In this document: positions 38,156-47,531 of the stretch, in pieces
How positions within the stretch are numbered: position 1 is the first letter of the stretch
Layout: every line of letters starts with the position of its first letter
Assembly (NCBI RefSeq): GCF_010078385.1
Contig: NZ_SIJC01000003.1
Location: forward strand, 248,001-312,000
Source of the DNA: Chengkuizengella sediminis
GTDB taxonomy: Bacteria; Bacillota; Bacilli; Paenibacillales; KCTC-33759
Direction of reading: 5' to 3'
DNA: 64,000 bases
The notes under the pieces: generated by a model
The model's database searches: none
The model's input: only the letters and a program-made list of their open reading frames with translations
Told to the model about the DNA's origin: nothing
Translations under genes and position numbers: made by a program

Positions 38156-39832
38156 TTACATTTTTTCAGGTGCAGAAATCCCAATGATGCTGAAACAATT
38201 TTCAAAGACAGTCTTCAATGCAGATAGAAAAATTAATCTTGCCTGAGTCAGTTTCTCATCGTCCTCTAAAATAACCCTTTGTGCTTTATAATAACTATGG
38301 AAAAGGGAAGCTAGCTCATATACATATCGAATAATACGATGAGGTGCATATTGTTCTGTTGCAACTTGCACTTCATCATACAACGTAGCCACTTTTAACA
38401 ATAAGTTAAATTCAGACTCTGTGTTTAATAAGCTAATGTCAATCTGTTCCAATGGCAAGATTGTAATTCCTTGCTCATCTGCTTGACGAAAAATACTACA
38501 TATACGTGCATAAGCATATTGCACATAATACACTGGGTTTTCATTTGAGGTAGAAATAGCTAAATCCATATCAAAATCTAAATGAGAATCAATACTACGC
38601 ATCGTAAAGAAATAACGAATCGCATCTACACCTACTTCATCCATTAACTCCTTCATGGTGACCGCTTTGCCTGTTCTTTTCGACATTTTTACCTTCTCAC
38701 CGTTTTGAAACAAACTTACCATTTGAGAAATAAGCACGATTAATTGATTAGGTTCATATCCTAATGCGGTAATTGCGGCTTTCATTCTCGGAATATAACC
38801 ATGATGATCTGCTCCCCAAATATTAATAAGTTGATTGAAGCCACGATTAAATTTATCTTTATGATAAGCAATATCTGGTGTTAAATAAGTGAAAGAACCA
38901 TCGTTTTTGATTAATACACGGTCTTTATCGTCGCCAAATGGCGTTGTTCGTAACCACTTTGCACCATCTTGCTCGTATGTATGTCCCTTCTTGTCAAGTT
39001 CCTCTAAAACTGCATCCGTTTTTTTCTCTTGATAAAGGGAGGTTTCACTAAACCAGACATCAAACTCCACTCCAAAACGTGTTAAATCATCTTTTAACTT
39101 TTGTAATTCTTTTTCTAATCCGTAACGTTTAAAATATTCAAATTTATCAATATCTCCAAGGGAAAGAAGTCGATCACCTTCTTCGGATACTAAGTCTTTA
39201 GCAAATTGAATAATATCTTCGCCATGGTATCCATCTTCAGGCATAACCATATCTTTTCCCAGCTGTTCCATATACCTAGCTTCAATAGATTTAGCTAAAT
39301 TATCAATCTGATTTCCAGCATCATTAATATAATATTCTCTCGATATATCATAACCTGCAAAATCTAGCAGATTACTTAATGCATCCCCAACAGCTGCACC
39401 ACGAGCATGTCCTAAGTGAAGGCTGCCTGTTGGATTCGCACTGACAAATTCAATCTGGATTTTTTCACTATTTCCTACTTGAAGAGCCCCGTATCTAGCT
39501 CCTTTTTCCAATACATCTGAAATCACTTGATGTAAATAACTTTTATCTAAGAAAAAATTAATAAAACCAGGTCCTGCAATCTCTACATTCTCAACGCCTG
39601 CTTCTACATAATTAAGATTTTCTTTGATTTGTTCTGCAATTTGTCTAGGGTTTCTTTTTGCAATTCGAGTTAACTGCATGGCAATATTCGTTGAAAAATC
39701 CCCAAATGATTTATCTTTTGGTACTTCAAGAGTAACTTCAGGCAACTGATCAACTGAAACGATCTCAGACTGCACAGCCGCTTTATTTATGGATTGTATA
39801 AGCCTATCCTTTACTTTTTCTAAAACACTCAC
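38156..39832 (-). CDS. argS: Arginyl-tRNA synthetase
   Basis: Class I synthetase of 558 residues charging tRNA-Arg. N-terminal Add1 domain (residues 1-110), HIGH box NPTGSLHLGHARGAAVGD, KMSKRTG near residue 380 and a DALR C-terminal anticodon domain ending in SIIGISAPEKM. It begins with GTG overlapping the DUF1934 stop by four bases. No T-box leader was seen upstream. Confidence 0.96.
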   Translation of the reverse strand: MSVLEKVKDRLIQSINKAAVQSEIVSVDQLPEVTLEVPKDKSFGDFSTNIAMQLTRIAKRNPRQIAEQIKENLNYVEAGVENVEIAGPGFINFFLDKSYLHQVISDVLEKGARYGALQVGNSEKIQIEFVSANPTGSLHLGHARGAAVGDALSNLLDFAGYDISREYYINDAGNQIDNLAKSIEARYMEQLGKDMVMPEDGYHGEDIIQFAKDLVSEEGDRLLSLGDIDKFEYFKRYGLEKELQKLKDDLTRFGVEFDVWFSETSLYQEKKTDAVLEELDKKGHTYEQDGAKWLRTTPFGDDKDRVLIKNDGSFTYLTPDIAYHKDKFNRGFNQLINIWGADHHGYIPRMKAAITALGYEPNQLIVLISQMVSLFQNGEKVKMSKRTGKAVTMKELMDEVGVDAIRYFFTMRSIDSHLDFDMDLAISTSNENPVYYVQYAYARICSIFRQADEQGITILPLEQIDISLLNTESEFNLLLKVATLYDEVQVATEQYAPHRIIRYVYELASLFHSYYKAQRVILEDDEKLTQARLIFLSALKTVFENCFSIIGISAPEKM

Positions 39833-40248
39833 GACTCTGTCTCCTCCTGTATTTGAATCTTTAATTTAAAATCTCCGGCATGTTCATCATCTAAATATAA
39901 TTCATAAGACCAAGAGATTTGCCCATAACCTTGATTCAATTCAATATTTATTTCAGTTGCTTTATTTGATATGTTCATTTTTCCTGTTGCTGTATGATAA
40001 TAACCCGGTTGTAAACTATCAAGTTGAAATGACTGCTCGGATTGAGTATCCCCATGACGGACAACTCTAATGTCATTTCCTTTAATTTTTATCGTTGTAT
40101 TGGTTCTACCCATGTTATGATCAGGTTCTTCATAACGATAATAAACAGTGTCACCTTTTTGAAAATATTCTCCCGTTACATTTTGAACAATTTGTTGTTC
40201 ATCACTATTACTTTCAATACGTAGAGAGACTTTTTTGCTTTCTGACAT
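39829..40248 (-). CDS. DUF1934 (YwiB-like) beta-barrel protein
   Basis: 139 residues, all-beta: VSLRIESNSDEQQIVQNVTG, DTVYYRYEEPD and GQISWSYELYLDDEHAGDF. DUF1934 proteins have a small lipocalin-like barrel of unknown ligand and lie upstream of argS in Bacillus (ywiB). The ATG at 40248 follows GGGGTG; an in-frame GTG three codons earlier overlaps that site. Translation is coupled to argS. Confidence 0.88.
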   Translation of the reverse strand: MSESKKVSLRIESNSDEQQIVQNVTGEYFQKGDTVYYRYEEPDHNMGRTNTTIKIKGNDIRVVRHGDTQSEQSFQLDSLQPGYYHTATGKMNISNKATEINIELNQGYGQISWSYELYLDDEHAGDFKLKIQIQEETES

Positions 40249-40341
40249 ATTTAACACCCCAATTTAAAATAGTTAGTTCATTATATCATGGATTTACAAT
40301 TGTTTTCTCTCACTATAAAGTAGTTTTTTAGTTGTGATCAC

Positions 40342-41211
40342 TTATTTTACAAAACCTAACAATATCTCACGAATTAATTTTGAAGCAACAATCGGTGTTT
40401 GCTCTGTTGGATCATAAATTGGAGCTACTTCTACTACATCCGCCCCAACAACCCTTGCATCTGATCGAGAAATTTCGTGTATTGCTGCAATCAATTCTTT
40501 TGAAGTAATGCCACCCGCTTCAGCCGTACCGGTTCCAGGTGCTGCAGAAGGATCTAAAACATCAATATCAATGGTGACATAAATGGGTCGCCCTGCTAAA
40601 CTAGGCAAACTTTTCTTTAAAGGTTCTAATACTTCAAAAGGATGAAAGTTCACATGTTTTTTTCCGAACTTAAATTCTTCACGGCTTCCTGAGCGAATGC
40701 CATACTGATAAATGTTACTTCCTCCCATAAGCTCCACTGCTTTTTTTACTGGTGTAGAATGAGAAAGCACTTCACCTTCGTAGTGGTCACGTAAATCTGC
40801 ATGTGCATCGATATGAATGAGTGCAAGACCAGGGTATTTTTTGTACATTTCTCTTATAACTGGCCAAGTGACTAAATGTTCCCCACCTAAACCTAGTGGG
40901 AACTTACCATCTTGCAGCAAACCTCCTACGTACTCTCCGATCATGTCTAAGCTACGTGATGCATTCCCAAATGGAAGCATTAAATCTCCTGCATCAAAAT
41001 AAGTAATGTCTTCAATAGACCGATCTAAATAAGGACTATACTCCTCCAAACCAATGGAGGCTTCACGTATCCTAGCAGGACCAAAACGTGAACCTGGACG
41101 AAAACTTACGGTAAAATCCATAGGCATTCCATATATGATAGCACTTGAATTTTCATAATCATTAGAACTGTTTATAAACACTTTTCCAGAGTAAGCTTCA
41201 TTTAAACGCAT
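40342..41211 (-). CDS. speB: Agmatinase
   Basis: Hydrolyses agmatine to putrescine and urea. 289 residues of the ureohydrolase fold with the Mn ligands: GGEHLVTW, HIDAHADLRDHYEG and TIDIDVLDPSAAPGTG; also GGITSKELI. GGAAGGAAG precedes the ATG at 41211 by eight bases. It follows speE at 58 bases, giving putrescine for spermidine synthesis. Order speE-speB is that of B. subtilis. Confidence 0.94.
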   Translation of the reverse strand: MRLNEAYSGKVFINSSNDYENSSAIIYGMPMDFTVSFRPGSRFGPARIREASIGLEEYSPYLDRSIEDITYFDAGDLMLPFGNASRSLDMIGEYVGGLLQDGKFPLGLGGEHLVTWPVIREMYKKYPGLALIHIDAHADLRDHYEGEVLSHSTPVKKAVELMGGSNIYQYGIRSGSREEFKFGKKHVNFHPFEVLEPLKKSLPSLAGRPIYVTIDIDVLDPSAAPGTGTAEAGGITSKELIAAIHEISRSDARVVGADVVEVAPIYDPTEQTPIVASKLIREILLGFVK

Positions 41212-41269
41212 TAAGAACACTTCCTTCCTTCATTCATCTATTCCTTGGCAAGTTACCCCATTATCCTTG

Positions 41270-42103
41270 TTATTTAGGATTGACTAAATCTTCGACAAAT
41301 CTAGGCAAAGCAAAAGCAGCCTTGTGTAAATTTGGCGTGTAATATTTTGTTGGCAATTCAGGTATTTTATTTTCATCTATATTTAAAGGATCCACCGTTT
41401 TACTTCCCATCATAAAAGTCCACAATCCACTTGGATATGTAGGAATATTCGCTTGATATACTTTTACAATCGGGAAAATCTCTTTCACATCTTGATTCAC
41501 TTTTTGAATCAAATCGCCTTTAAACCATGGATTATCTGTTTGAGCGACGAAAATCCCGTCTTCTTTTAAAGCATCATAAATCCCTTGATAAAAACCTTTT
41601 TCAAATAGTTGAACTGCAGGTCCAACTGGCTCGGTTGAATCTACCATAATCACATCATACGTATTTTTATTTTCATGGATGTGCATGTAGCCATCATTTA
41701 CAATAACTTCTACACGTGGATTGTCTAATTCACCCGCTATTTCAGGTAAATATTTTTTAGAGTATTCGATGACTTTCCCGTCAATTTCAACTAAAACGGC
41801 CTTTTCAACTTCCGGATGTTTTAGAACCTCACGAATGACTCCTCCATCTCCCCCACCAACCACAAGTACATGTTTAGGGTTCGGATGTGTATGTAAAACT
41901 GGATGTGCAACCATTTCATGATAAACAAATTCATCTTTGATCGTAGTCATAACCATACCGTCTAAAACTAACATACGTCCAAATTCAATCGTATCTATAA
42001 TCGCTAAGTGTTGGAAGTCTGTCTGTTCCTCCACTAAAGTTTGTGTAATTTTGGCTGTAATTCCAAAATGGTCTGTTTGTTTTTCCGTATACCATAACTC
42101 CAT
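41270..42103 (-). CDS. speE: Spermidine synthase (polyamine aminopropyltransferase)
   Basis: Transfers aminopropyl from decarboxylated SAM to putrescine. 277 residues: [40 protein letters not shown], the acidic [16 protein letters not shown] and the catalytic [14 protein letters not shown]. First gene of speE-speB, divergent from the PBP gene. It could also supply polyamine for the ligase at 19301, which is only a guess. Confidence 0.95.
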   Translation of the reverse strand: MELWYTEKQTDHFGITAKITQTLVEEQTDFQHLAIIDTIEFGRMLVLDGMVMTTIKDEFVYHEMVAHPVLHTHPNPKHVLVVGGGDGGVIREVLKHPEVEKAVLVEIDGKVIEYSKKYLPEIAGELDNPRVEVIVNDGYMHIHENKNTYDVIMVDSTEPVGPAVQLFEKGFYQGIYDALKEDGIFVAQTDNPWFKGDLIQKVNQDVKEIFPIVKVYQANIPTYPSGLWTFMMGSKTVDPLNIDENKIPELPTKYYTPNLHKAAFALPRFVEDLVNPK

Positions 42104-42281
42104 CTGTTTCTTCCTTCTTTCAAACTCAATATTTTTATTCTAGCTTGTATTATAGTTTATCCTTTTTAAAATGCAACAAATTATCCATTTTTCTTTTAAT
42201 ATTCTTGAAAACAATGAATAGTAAGTGTTAAGTTTTTCCATACTAGATGTTATAGATGTTGTTTAGAAAGGAGGGATTCAT

Positions 42282-44300
42282 ATGATTAAAAAACTGACAA
42301 CCGTTCTATTTTCATTATTTATCATTTGCACGATTAGTTTTGTTGTGTTCCTGATCTATTTGAGAACCCAGCCACTCCCAGTTACGAGTATACCTCAAAC
42401 GTCCTATGTGTATGATCTACAAGGACAAGCCATTGACAGTTTTTATGTAGGTGAGAATAGAGAAGTTGTATCTCTTGATGATATCTCCACTTATGTCATC
42501 CAAGCCACGTTAGCTGTTGAAGACCATCGTTACTTTGATCATTTTGGTTTTGATTTAAAAGGAGTCACTCGTGCAGCCATTGTTAATTTACAAAACATGG
42601 ATAAAGGACAAGGAGCTAGTACCATTACTCAGCAGCTTGCAAGAAATTTGTATTTAACACATGAAAAAACTTGGACTAGAAAAATAAAAGAAGCCATTTA
42701 TACGATTCAATTAGAGATGCAATATAGTAAAAAAGAGATTTTGGAATTATATTTAAATGAAATATATTATGGACATGCCACATACGGAATTCAGGCCGCA
42801 TCACAGCACTTTTTCAATAAGGATGCTAAGGATTTAACCTTGGCTGAAAGTACACTCATTGCTGGAATTCCTAAAGGTCCTGCCTATTATTCACCATTTT
42901 TAGATCTTGAAAACTCAAAGAACAGACAATATGTTGTATTACAGGCTATGGTCAATTCAGGTTTGATTTCTGATCAAGAGGCAGACACTGCCTATAAAGA
43001 GCAGTTAAATTTCAGTTCAGGTGAAAAAAATAGCAAAGCTTTTGCACCTTATTTTGTGGACTATGTTCGCAAGCTTGCAATCGAGAAAATTAATATAAAC
43101 GAAGAGGACTTTAATCAAGGTGGTTATCAAATCTACACAACCTTGGATACAAACGCTCAAAAAATAGCTGAAGAAATCGTTGAGGATAAGATGGAGGATA
43201 AAAACGAGTTACAAGTCGCTTTAATCTCTATTGATCCAAGGAACGGGTATGTAAAAGCAATGGTTGGCGGTTCAAATTATGAAAAAAATCAATATAATCG
43301 AGTATTTGCGGATACTCGTCAGCCAGGTTCAGCCTTTAAGCCTATTTTATATTTAACTGCACTTCAGTTAAACGAATTATCTGCTGTTTCACAATTCAAA
43401 AGTGAGCCTACAGCTTTCACTTATGATGATGGAAAAAAATCATACATGCCTAGCAATTTTGGAGATAAATATCCTCATGATTATATAGATCTGCGTCAAG
43501 CGATTGCACAATCAGATAATATTTATGCCGTTCATACGATACTGCAGGTTGGTGCTGAAAATGTCATTTCTACTGCTCGCACATTAGGAATTACAAGTCC
43601 GATGCAGCCATTGCCTTCTTTAGCATTAGGAACTTATCCCGTTAGTCCATTTGAAATGGCGTATGCTTTTGGTACGATTGCAAATCAGGGGATAAAAGCA
43701 GAACCTATTGCCATTCTAAGAATCGAGGATGCTTTTGGGAATAACCTTTATGAAGCTGAACCTCAAGCTAAACAAGTTATAGACCCTGCATACACTTATA
43801 TCATGACCAATTTGATGAAAGGTATCTTTGATTCTGGTGGGACAGGCAATCGTGTATCAAAAATATTAAAAAGACCTGTTGCTGCTAAAACAGGGACGAC
43901 TAACACAGATTCTTGGATGGTTGGGTTTACTCCTGAGCTTTCCACAGCCGTTTGGATTGGATATGACAAAGATTTAACGATTAGTCCAGTGGAATCCATG
44001 TTGGCTTCTCCCATATTTGCTGAGTATACAGAGCGTACTCTAGAAGCTATTCCACCAAAACTTTTCCCAGTCCCAGATGAAGTTGTGAGTGTATATGTAG
44101 ATGTAAAATCGGGAAAGTTGGCCACAGAGGATTGTCCTGATTCACGATTAGAAACGTTTGTTAGAGGTACAGAGCCTACGGAATATTGTTTGATCCATTC
44201 TACTGACGATTCCGATCTTGATCCAGTAACTCAACAGGAGGATGTGGAGAGTGAAGAGTCATCATGGTGGAACGACTTGAAACGATGGTGGAATAACTAA
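42282..44300 (+). CDS. Class A penicillin-binding protein (glycosyltransferase 51 + transpeptidase)
   Basis: 672 residues. An N-terminal anchor (VLFSLFIICTISFVVFLIYL) is followed by GT51: TLAVEDHRYFDHFGFDLKGV, GASTITQQLARNLYLT, KEAIYTIQLEMQYSKKEILE and LNEIYYGHATYGIQAAS. The transpeptidase has the serine motif PGSAFKPILY (SxxK), SDN in AQSDNIYA and KTGTT. The C-terminal 40 residues are acidic. It resembles PbpG (YwhE) of B. subtilis, which also sits beside speE and is made in the spore, but that identity is by synteny only. Confidence 0.92.
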   Translation: MIKKLTTVLFSLFIICTISFVVFLIYLRTQPLPVTSIPQTSYVYDLQGQAIDSFYVGENREVVSLDDISTYVIQATLAVEDHRYFDHFGFDLKGVTRAAIVNLQNMDKGQGASTITQQLARNLYLTHEKTWTRKIKEAIYTIQLEMQYSKKEILELYLNEIYYGHATYGIQAASQHFFNKDAKDLTLAESTLIAGIPKGPAYYSPFLDLENSKNRQYVVLQAMVNSGLISDQEADTAYKEQLNFSSGEKNSKAFAPYFVDYVRKLAIEKININEEDFNQGGYQIYTTLDTNAQKIAEEIVEDKMEDKNELQVALISIDPRNGYVKAMVGGSNYEKNQYNRVFADTRQPGSAFKPILYLTALQLNELSAVSQFKSEPTAFTYDDGKKSYMPSNFGDKYPHDYIDLRQAIAQSDNIYAVHTILQVGAENVISTARTLGITSPMQPLPSLALGTYPVSPFEMAYAFGTIANQGIKAEPIAILRIEDAFGNNLYEAEPQAKQVIDPAYTYIMTNLMKGIFDSGGTGNRVSKILKRPVAAKTGTTNTDSWMVGFTPELSTAVWIGYDKDLTISPVESMLASPIFAEYTERTLEAIPPKLFPVPDEVVSVYVDVKSGKLATEDCPDSRLETFVRGTEPTEYCLIHSTDDSDLDPVTQQEDVESEESSWWNDLKRWWNN

Positions 44301-44414
44301 TTATATACCCCGGAAATTTTTAAAACCCACAAAAGTGAAGAGAACCTTTGTAGCATATGCCGATTACTTTTGCGGGGCCCGGAACATTAAATACCCCATT
44401 AAACCTTTTAAATA

Positions 44415-44553
44415 TGTTTAAGAAAATCTCGAAATAGTAAACTTAAAGAGTTTTATCAGAAAAAGCGAGAAGAAGGTAATCCACACAAAGTTGCCATGAT
44501 TGCTTGTGCAAATAAGCTCATTCAATGAATTTTCTTCATTTTAAAACGTAAAG
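44415..44553 (+). pseudogene. IS110-family transposase C-terminal remnant
   Basis: One frame reads SKLKEFYQKKREEGNPHKVA then MIACANKLIQ before a TGA, and continues FFILKRKEAF to TAA. The pattern 'N..LK.FY.....G.P.KVA..AC..KL...' is the conserved C-terminal end of IS110-family transposases. Only about 45 codons remain, with an in-frame stop upstream (TAA near 44409) and an internal one. No DEDD part or ends are visible. Confidence 0.65.
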
Positions 44554-44858
44554 AGGCTTTTAGGTAAATTCATATAACTATATATATACTCCAAAACCAT
44601 GATTTTCCAATAGTTATAGGAAGATCTACTGGGTATGTCAAAAATTATTATAACACGGAAATTTATTTGTTTTTAAATTAATTCTTGACCTCCTAGTAGC
44701 TGGTATTGTTTAAGAACATAGTCAGATGTTTATGCTATAATTAGGTGGATATTATAAATAAATCTATTTTGTTACGTAATGGCGCGATTGTAGTAGAAGA
44801 TAGACACAATAGAATGATCAAACTTTTTTATAAAAATCAATTAATCAATCTCAAATTT

Positions 44859-44902
44859 AGAATCCATTTTGATCAATCTTTTTTTCAAAATGGATTCTTT
44901 TT
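44859..44902 (+). terminator. Terminator-like hairpin upstream of the MerR gene
   Basis: 14-bp perfect stem AGAATCCATTTTGA/TCAAAATGGATTCT, 12-base loop, then TTTT. It lies between a TATAAT box and the MerR gene, so it ends an unknown short transcript or attenuates read-through. Confidence 0.65.
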
Positions 44903-45076
44903 ATTTGCAATAGAATCTGGGTTTACATGCGATTTTAGATCAAACTTTATTTTATAGCTACACCTCTATAATTTATATGGTGCATTTTACATTAAATTAC
45001 ATGATAGTTGGATAAGATATATTGAATATAAACTATTATTTAAATTAGATTTTGATATATTAAAGGAGGAGAAGAC

Positions 45077-45583
45077 TTGTATAAAATAGGAGAATTAAGT
45101 AAGCGATTTAATTTATCAAGGAGTACATTACTCTATTACGATTCAATTGATATTTTAAAATCATCCTCAAGAACACAGGCTAATTATAGATTATATACTG
45201 ACGATGATTTTGACCGTTTGGAACGTATATGTATGTATAGAGATATGGGTATTGAACTTGATGATATAAAAACTTTATTAGATGACAAAAGTGAAAACAT
45301 AGAAATACTCGAAACTGCCTTAGTTAGAATGGAAAGAAACATAGAAAAGATTAGACATAAGCAAAAAAAAATAATGGGAGTAATTAAAAAAAATACAGAT
45401 AATCATTTGACTGGTAGAGAGATATTTACATCTGTTTTAAGAACTCTTGGATTTACGGAAGATGATATGAAGAAGTTTCACGCTGAATATGAAGTGAATG
45501 ACGAAGCTGGTCACACTGCTTTTTTAGAATTTTTAGGACTAACCAATAAGGAAATTGAAGAAGTAAAGGAACATATAAAATAA
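45077..45583 (+). CDS. MerR-family transcriptional regulator
   Basis: 168 residues. The winged helix starts at residue 1 (YKIGELSKRFNLSRSTLLYY, then SSRTQANYRLYTDDDFDRLE) and is followed by the dimerisation coiled coil (about 75-110). The C-terminal 55 residues (FTEDDMKKFHAEYEVNDEAG) form a small all-helical effector part without Cys clusters, so it is not a metal sensor of the MerR/CueR kind. AAAGGAGGAG precedes a TTG start. It probably acts on the lipoprotein gene next to it. Confidence 0.87.
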   Translation: MYKIGELSKRFNLSRSTLLYYDSIDILKSSSRTQANYRLYTDDDFDRLERICMYRDMGIELDDIKTLLDDKSENIEILETALVRMERNIEKIRHKQKKIMGVIKKNTDNHLTGREIFTSVLRTLGFTEDDMKKFHAEYEVNDEAGHTAFLEFLGLTNKEIEEVKEHIK

Positions 45584-45725
45584 TAGTCTTTATATATTTT
45601 TTTACTATTCTATAGAAAATTAAAACTATTAACTAAAAAAACTAACACATTATTGACTCGTCTATAACTTTATAGTTTACACTAATGTTGCACACAAAAT
45701 AATTATAAACTATGGAGGTGAAAAT

Positions 45726-46388
45726 ATGAAAAAACAATTAAAATTTATGTTAGTTATAAGTTTGCTATTGGCCATGATGACAGGTTGTTCATCTAATGGA
45801 GGAAGTGTAAGTTTACACGGAGGTACAAATAACGAAGGAAATAAGCAGAAAGTGAGCAACCCTCACGGAACTTCAGAAGATAATAAGGAGGATACAAGTA
45901 CAATGAATTTTAATGCAAATAGAAATGAGTTTACGGTAGAAATGGTAACGAAAGGGTCAATAGAGAAAGTTTTTCCATTATTTTGTCCTCAAAGAGAGCA
46001 CGATTGGATTCCTAGTTGGCAAGCTGATATAATATGGAGTGAGTCAGGGCTTGCGGAAGAAGGAGCAGTTTTTAAGACAGGATCAGAGACTTGGATAATG
46101 ACGGACTATGAACCGATGGAAAAGGTTTATTTTGTACGATACAATCCAAATGTTGTAACACGTCTTAAAATTGATGTTAGAGAAGAAGATGGTAAAACGA
46201 TATCGACATGGACGCAAAGTGAAGTTTCTACTACAGAAGCAGGTAACAGCTTTTTAGAAACGTCAACGCTTGAAAGCTTCACTGACAAGATTAAAGTATT
46301 AGAAGTTATGCTGAATCATTATGTTGAATCTGGTACAATAATTGATGAAGAAACTCTGTCAAAGGTTCTAACTAATTCTAGTCATTAA
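45726..46388 (+). CDS. Lipoprotein with SRPBCC/START-like domain
   Basis: 220 residues. Signal peptide FMLVISLLLAMMTGC with a lipobox (MMTGC, Cys about 21), a polar linker of about 40 residues, then from about residue 65 an SRPBCC-like fold: EFTVEMVTKGSIEKVFPLFC, WIPSWQADIIWSES, EEGAVFKTGSETWIMTDY and a long C-terminal helix (FTDKIKVLEVMLNHYVES). SRPBCC domains bind hydrophobic ligands; a lipid-anchored secreted one is uncommon. Plausibly a target of the MerR regulator 140 bases upstream. Confidence 0.75.
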   Translation: MKKQLKFMLVISLLLAMMTGCSSNGGSVSLHGGTNNEGNKQKVSNPHGTSEDNKEDTSTMNFNANRNEFTVEMVTKGSIEKVFPLFCPQREHDWIPSWQADIIWSESGLAEEGAVFKTGSETWIMTDYEPMEKVYFVRYNPNVVTRLKIDVREEDGKTISTWTQSEVSTTEAGNSFLETSTLESFTDKIKVLEVMLNHYVESGTIIDEETLSKVLTNSSH

Positions 46389-46431
46389 AAGAGTAAAATA
46401 TTTTATAACCAAGAATTGATATGATAAATTT

Positions 46432-46475
46432 AAGGATAAATTGTAATCAACTAAGATTGCTATTTATCCTTTTTA
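46432..46475 (+). terminator. Terminator after the SRPBCC lipoprotein gene
   Basis: Long stem AAGGATAAAT..GTAATC/GATTGC..ATTTATCCTT with small bulges, followed by TTTTATT, 44 bases past the stop. Confidence 0.8.
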
Positions 46476-46512
46476 TTACATTTCAGAAGTGTTAAAAGTA
46501 AGCATAAAATAA

Positions 46513-46537
46513 TCCACACCTATTAATTAGATGTGGA
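46513..46537. repeat. Short hairpin between converging genes
   Basis: TCCACA(C)CT/AG(A)TGTGGA with a 7-base loop. It lies between the lipoprotein gene and the converging helical-repeat gene; no strong T run. A second imperfect stem (about 46588-46627, AGAAGGG/CCCCTTCT) abuts the end of the repeat-protein gene. Confidence 0.4.
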
Positions 46538-46637
46538 CTATTGTTATGATTGGGAATATAAATTCTTTTGTGTATTTTCCCTACAAATGCGTAATAGAAG
46601 GGCTAGGAATTCTCCCCCCCTTCTATCACTATTTTAT

Positions 46638-47342
46638 TTATCTATTTAACATATCTCCATGTTTGTCCTGATATATCTCTTTAATTTCTTCTTTTATAAG
46701 ATCGATACTATCATGATCTTCTAAATCATAACCGCTTGTATCAATCCCTAATTCTGCCGCCTTATCAAGTACTTTTTGTGTGCAAATCTCTTCCACTTCT
46801 GCTCTAATTTCTTCTACTGTTTTACCTTCTGTATCAATATTCATTTTAGCTGCAATTTCATATATTTTTTCTTCAATATTGCTTTGGATAACCTCTTTAA
46901 TTTCCTCTCTGATTTCTTCTATTGATTTACCCTCTGTTTCAATTCCAAGCTCTGCTGCCTTTTCCATAGTTACCGTTTCATGTAAATCTTGAACAACTTC
47001 CAAAAGTTCTACTTTTATTTCATCAATACTTTTATCAGTTGTATCCACCCCAAAAAGTTCTGCCTTATCTATGATTCTAGTTTCTCTTGCTCCCTGAAGC
47101 AACTCAATGACTTCACTTAATGGTAAATCTTCAATATCCAAGTTTAAATCTGCTGCTTTTTGTAGTAACCTTTGCTCCTTTTCTTCTTCTGATAATTGTG
47201 ACCAAGTTTGTTCAAATTGTTCACGATCCATAAAGCGAGGTTTCTCATGATCACCTTTCTCCGATGCAAATACACTTCCTGTTCCAACAGCACTTAATAA
47301 CAAAGAACCTGCAAGTGCTACGGATAATACTTTCTTATTCAT
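46638..47342 (-). CDS. Secreted helical-repeat protein, paralog A
   Basis: 234 residues. Signal peptide (VLSVALAGSLLLSAVGTGSV, cut after FAS), a linker helix (FEQTWSQLSEEEKEQRLLQK), then about five repeats of 28-33 residues of the form 'KAAELGIETEGKSIEEIREE'. Each is a helix, a short I-x-T-x-G-K turn and a second helix. Very acidic, no Cys. Similar in repeat unit to the next gene, with which it forms a tandem paralog pair. It resembles DUF2680-type secreted repeats, but family membership is uncertain and the function unknown. Confidence 0.75.
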   Translation of the reverse strand: MNKKVLSVALAGSLLLSAVGTGSVFASEKGDHEKPRFMDREQFEQTWSQLSEEEKEQRLLQKAADLNLDIEDLPLSEVIELLQGARETRIIDKAELFGVDTTDKSIDEIKVELLEVVQDLHETVTMEKAAELGIETEGKSIEEIREEIKEVIQSNIEEKIYEIAAKMNIDTEGKTVEEIRAEVEEICTQKVLDKAAELGIDTSGYDLEDHDSIDLIKEEIKEIYQDKHGDMLNR

Positions 47343-47475
47343 TTCTTTTTCCTCCTTAAGTTTTATGTATCTTACACCTATATATTAAACATCTATTGTG
47401 TCAGTAAAATGTCCAACTATTTCATTTTCAAAAATAAAGAAAATGATTAAATATACTTCATTACGAACCCAAAAG

Positions 47476-47510
47476 AAAAGAGCAAGGAATCGTTAATTCC
47501 CTGCTCTTTT
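47476..47510 (-). terminator. Terminator of helical-repeat paralog B
   Basis: 15-bp stem AAAAGAGCAGGGAAT/ATTCCTTGCTCTTTT (one mismatch) with CTTTT after it on the minus strand. Confidence 0.8.
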
Positions 47511-47531
47511 TATTATTTATATATGTTCAAT

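Larger units (their letters stand above)
44301..45076. other. Non-coding stretch with decayed mobile DNA
   Basis: No intact gene. It holds a GC-rich patch (GCGGGGCCCGG, about 44370), the IS110-type fragment, a TATAAT box at 44736-44741 without a convincing -35, and a terminator-like hairpin. A 70-codon frame at 44745 runs through the hairpin and is not believed. Confidence 0.5.

Noticed and set aside
39833-40341. Possible T-box or other riboswitch upstream of argS
   Set aside because: argS is directly coupled to the DUF1934 gene, and no T-box sequence (TGGTACCGCG-like) or specifier stem was seen.
44745-44957. 70-codon frame upstream of the MerR gene
   Set aside because: It runs through a strong terminator-like hairpin and has no Shine-Dalgarno site; composition is AT-driven.
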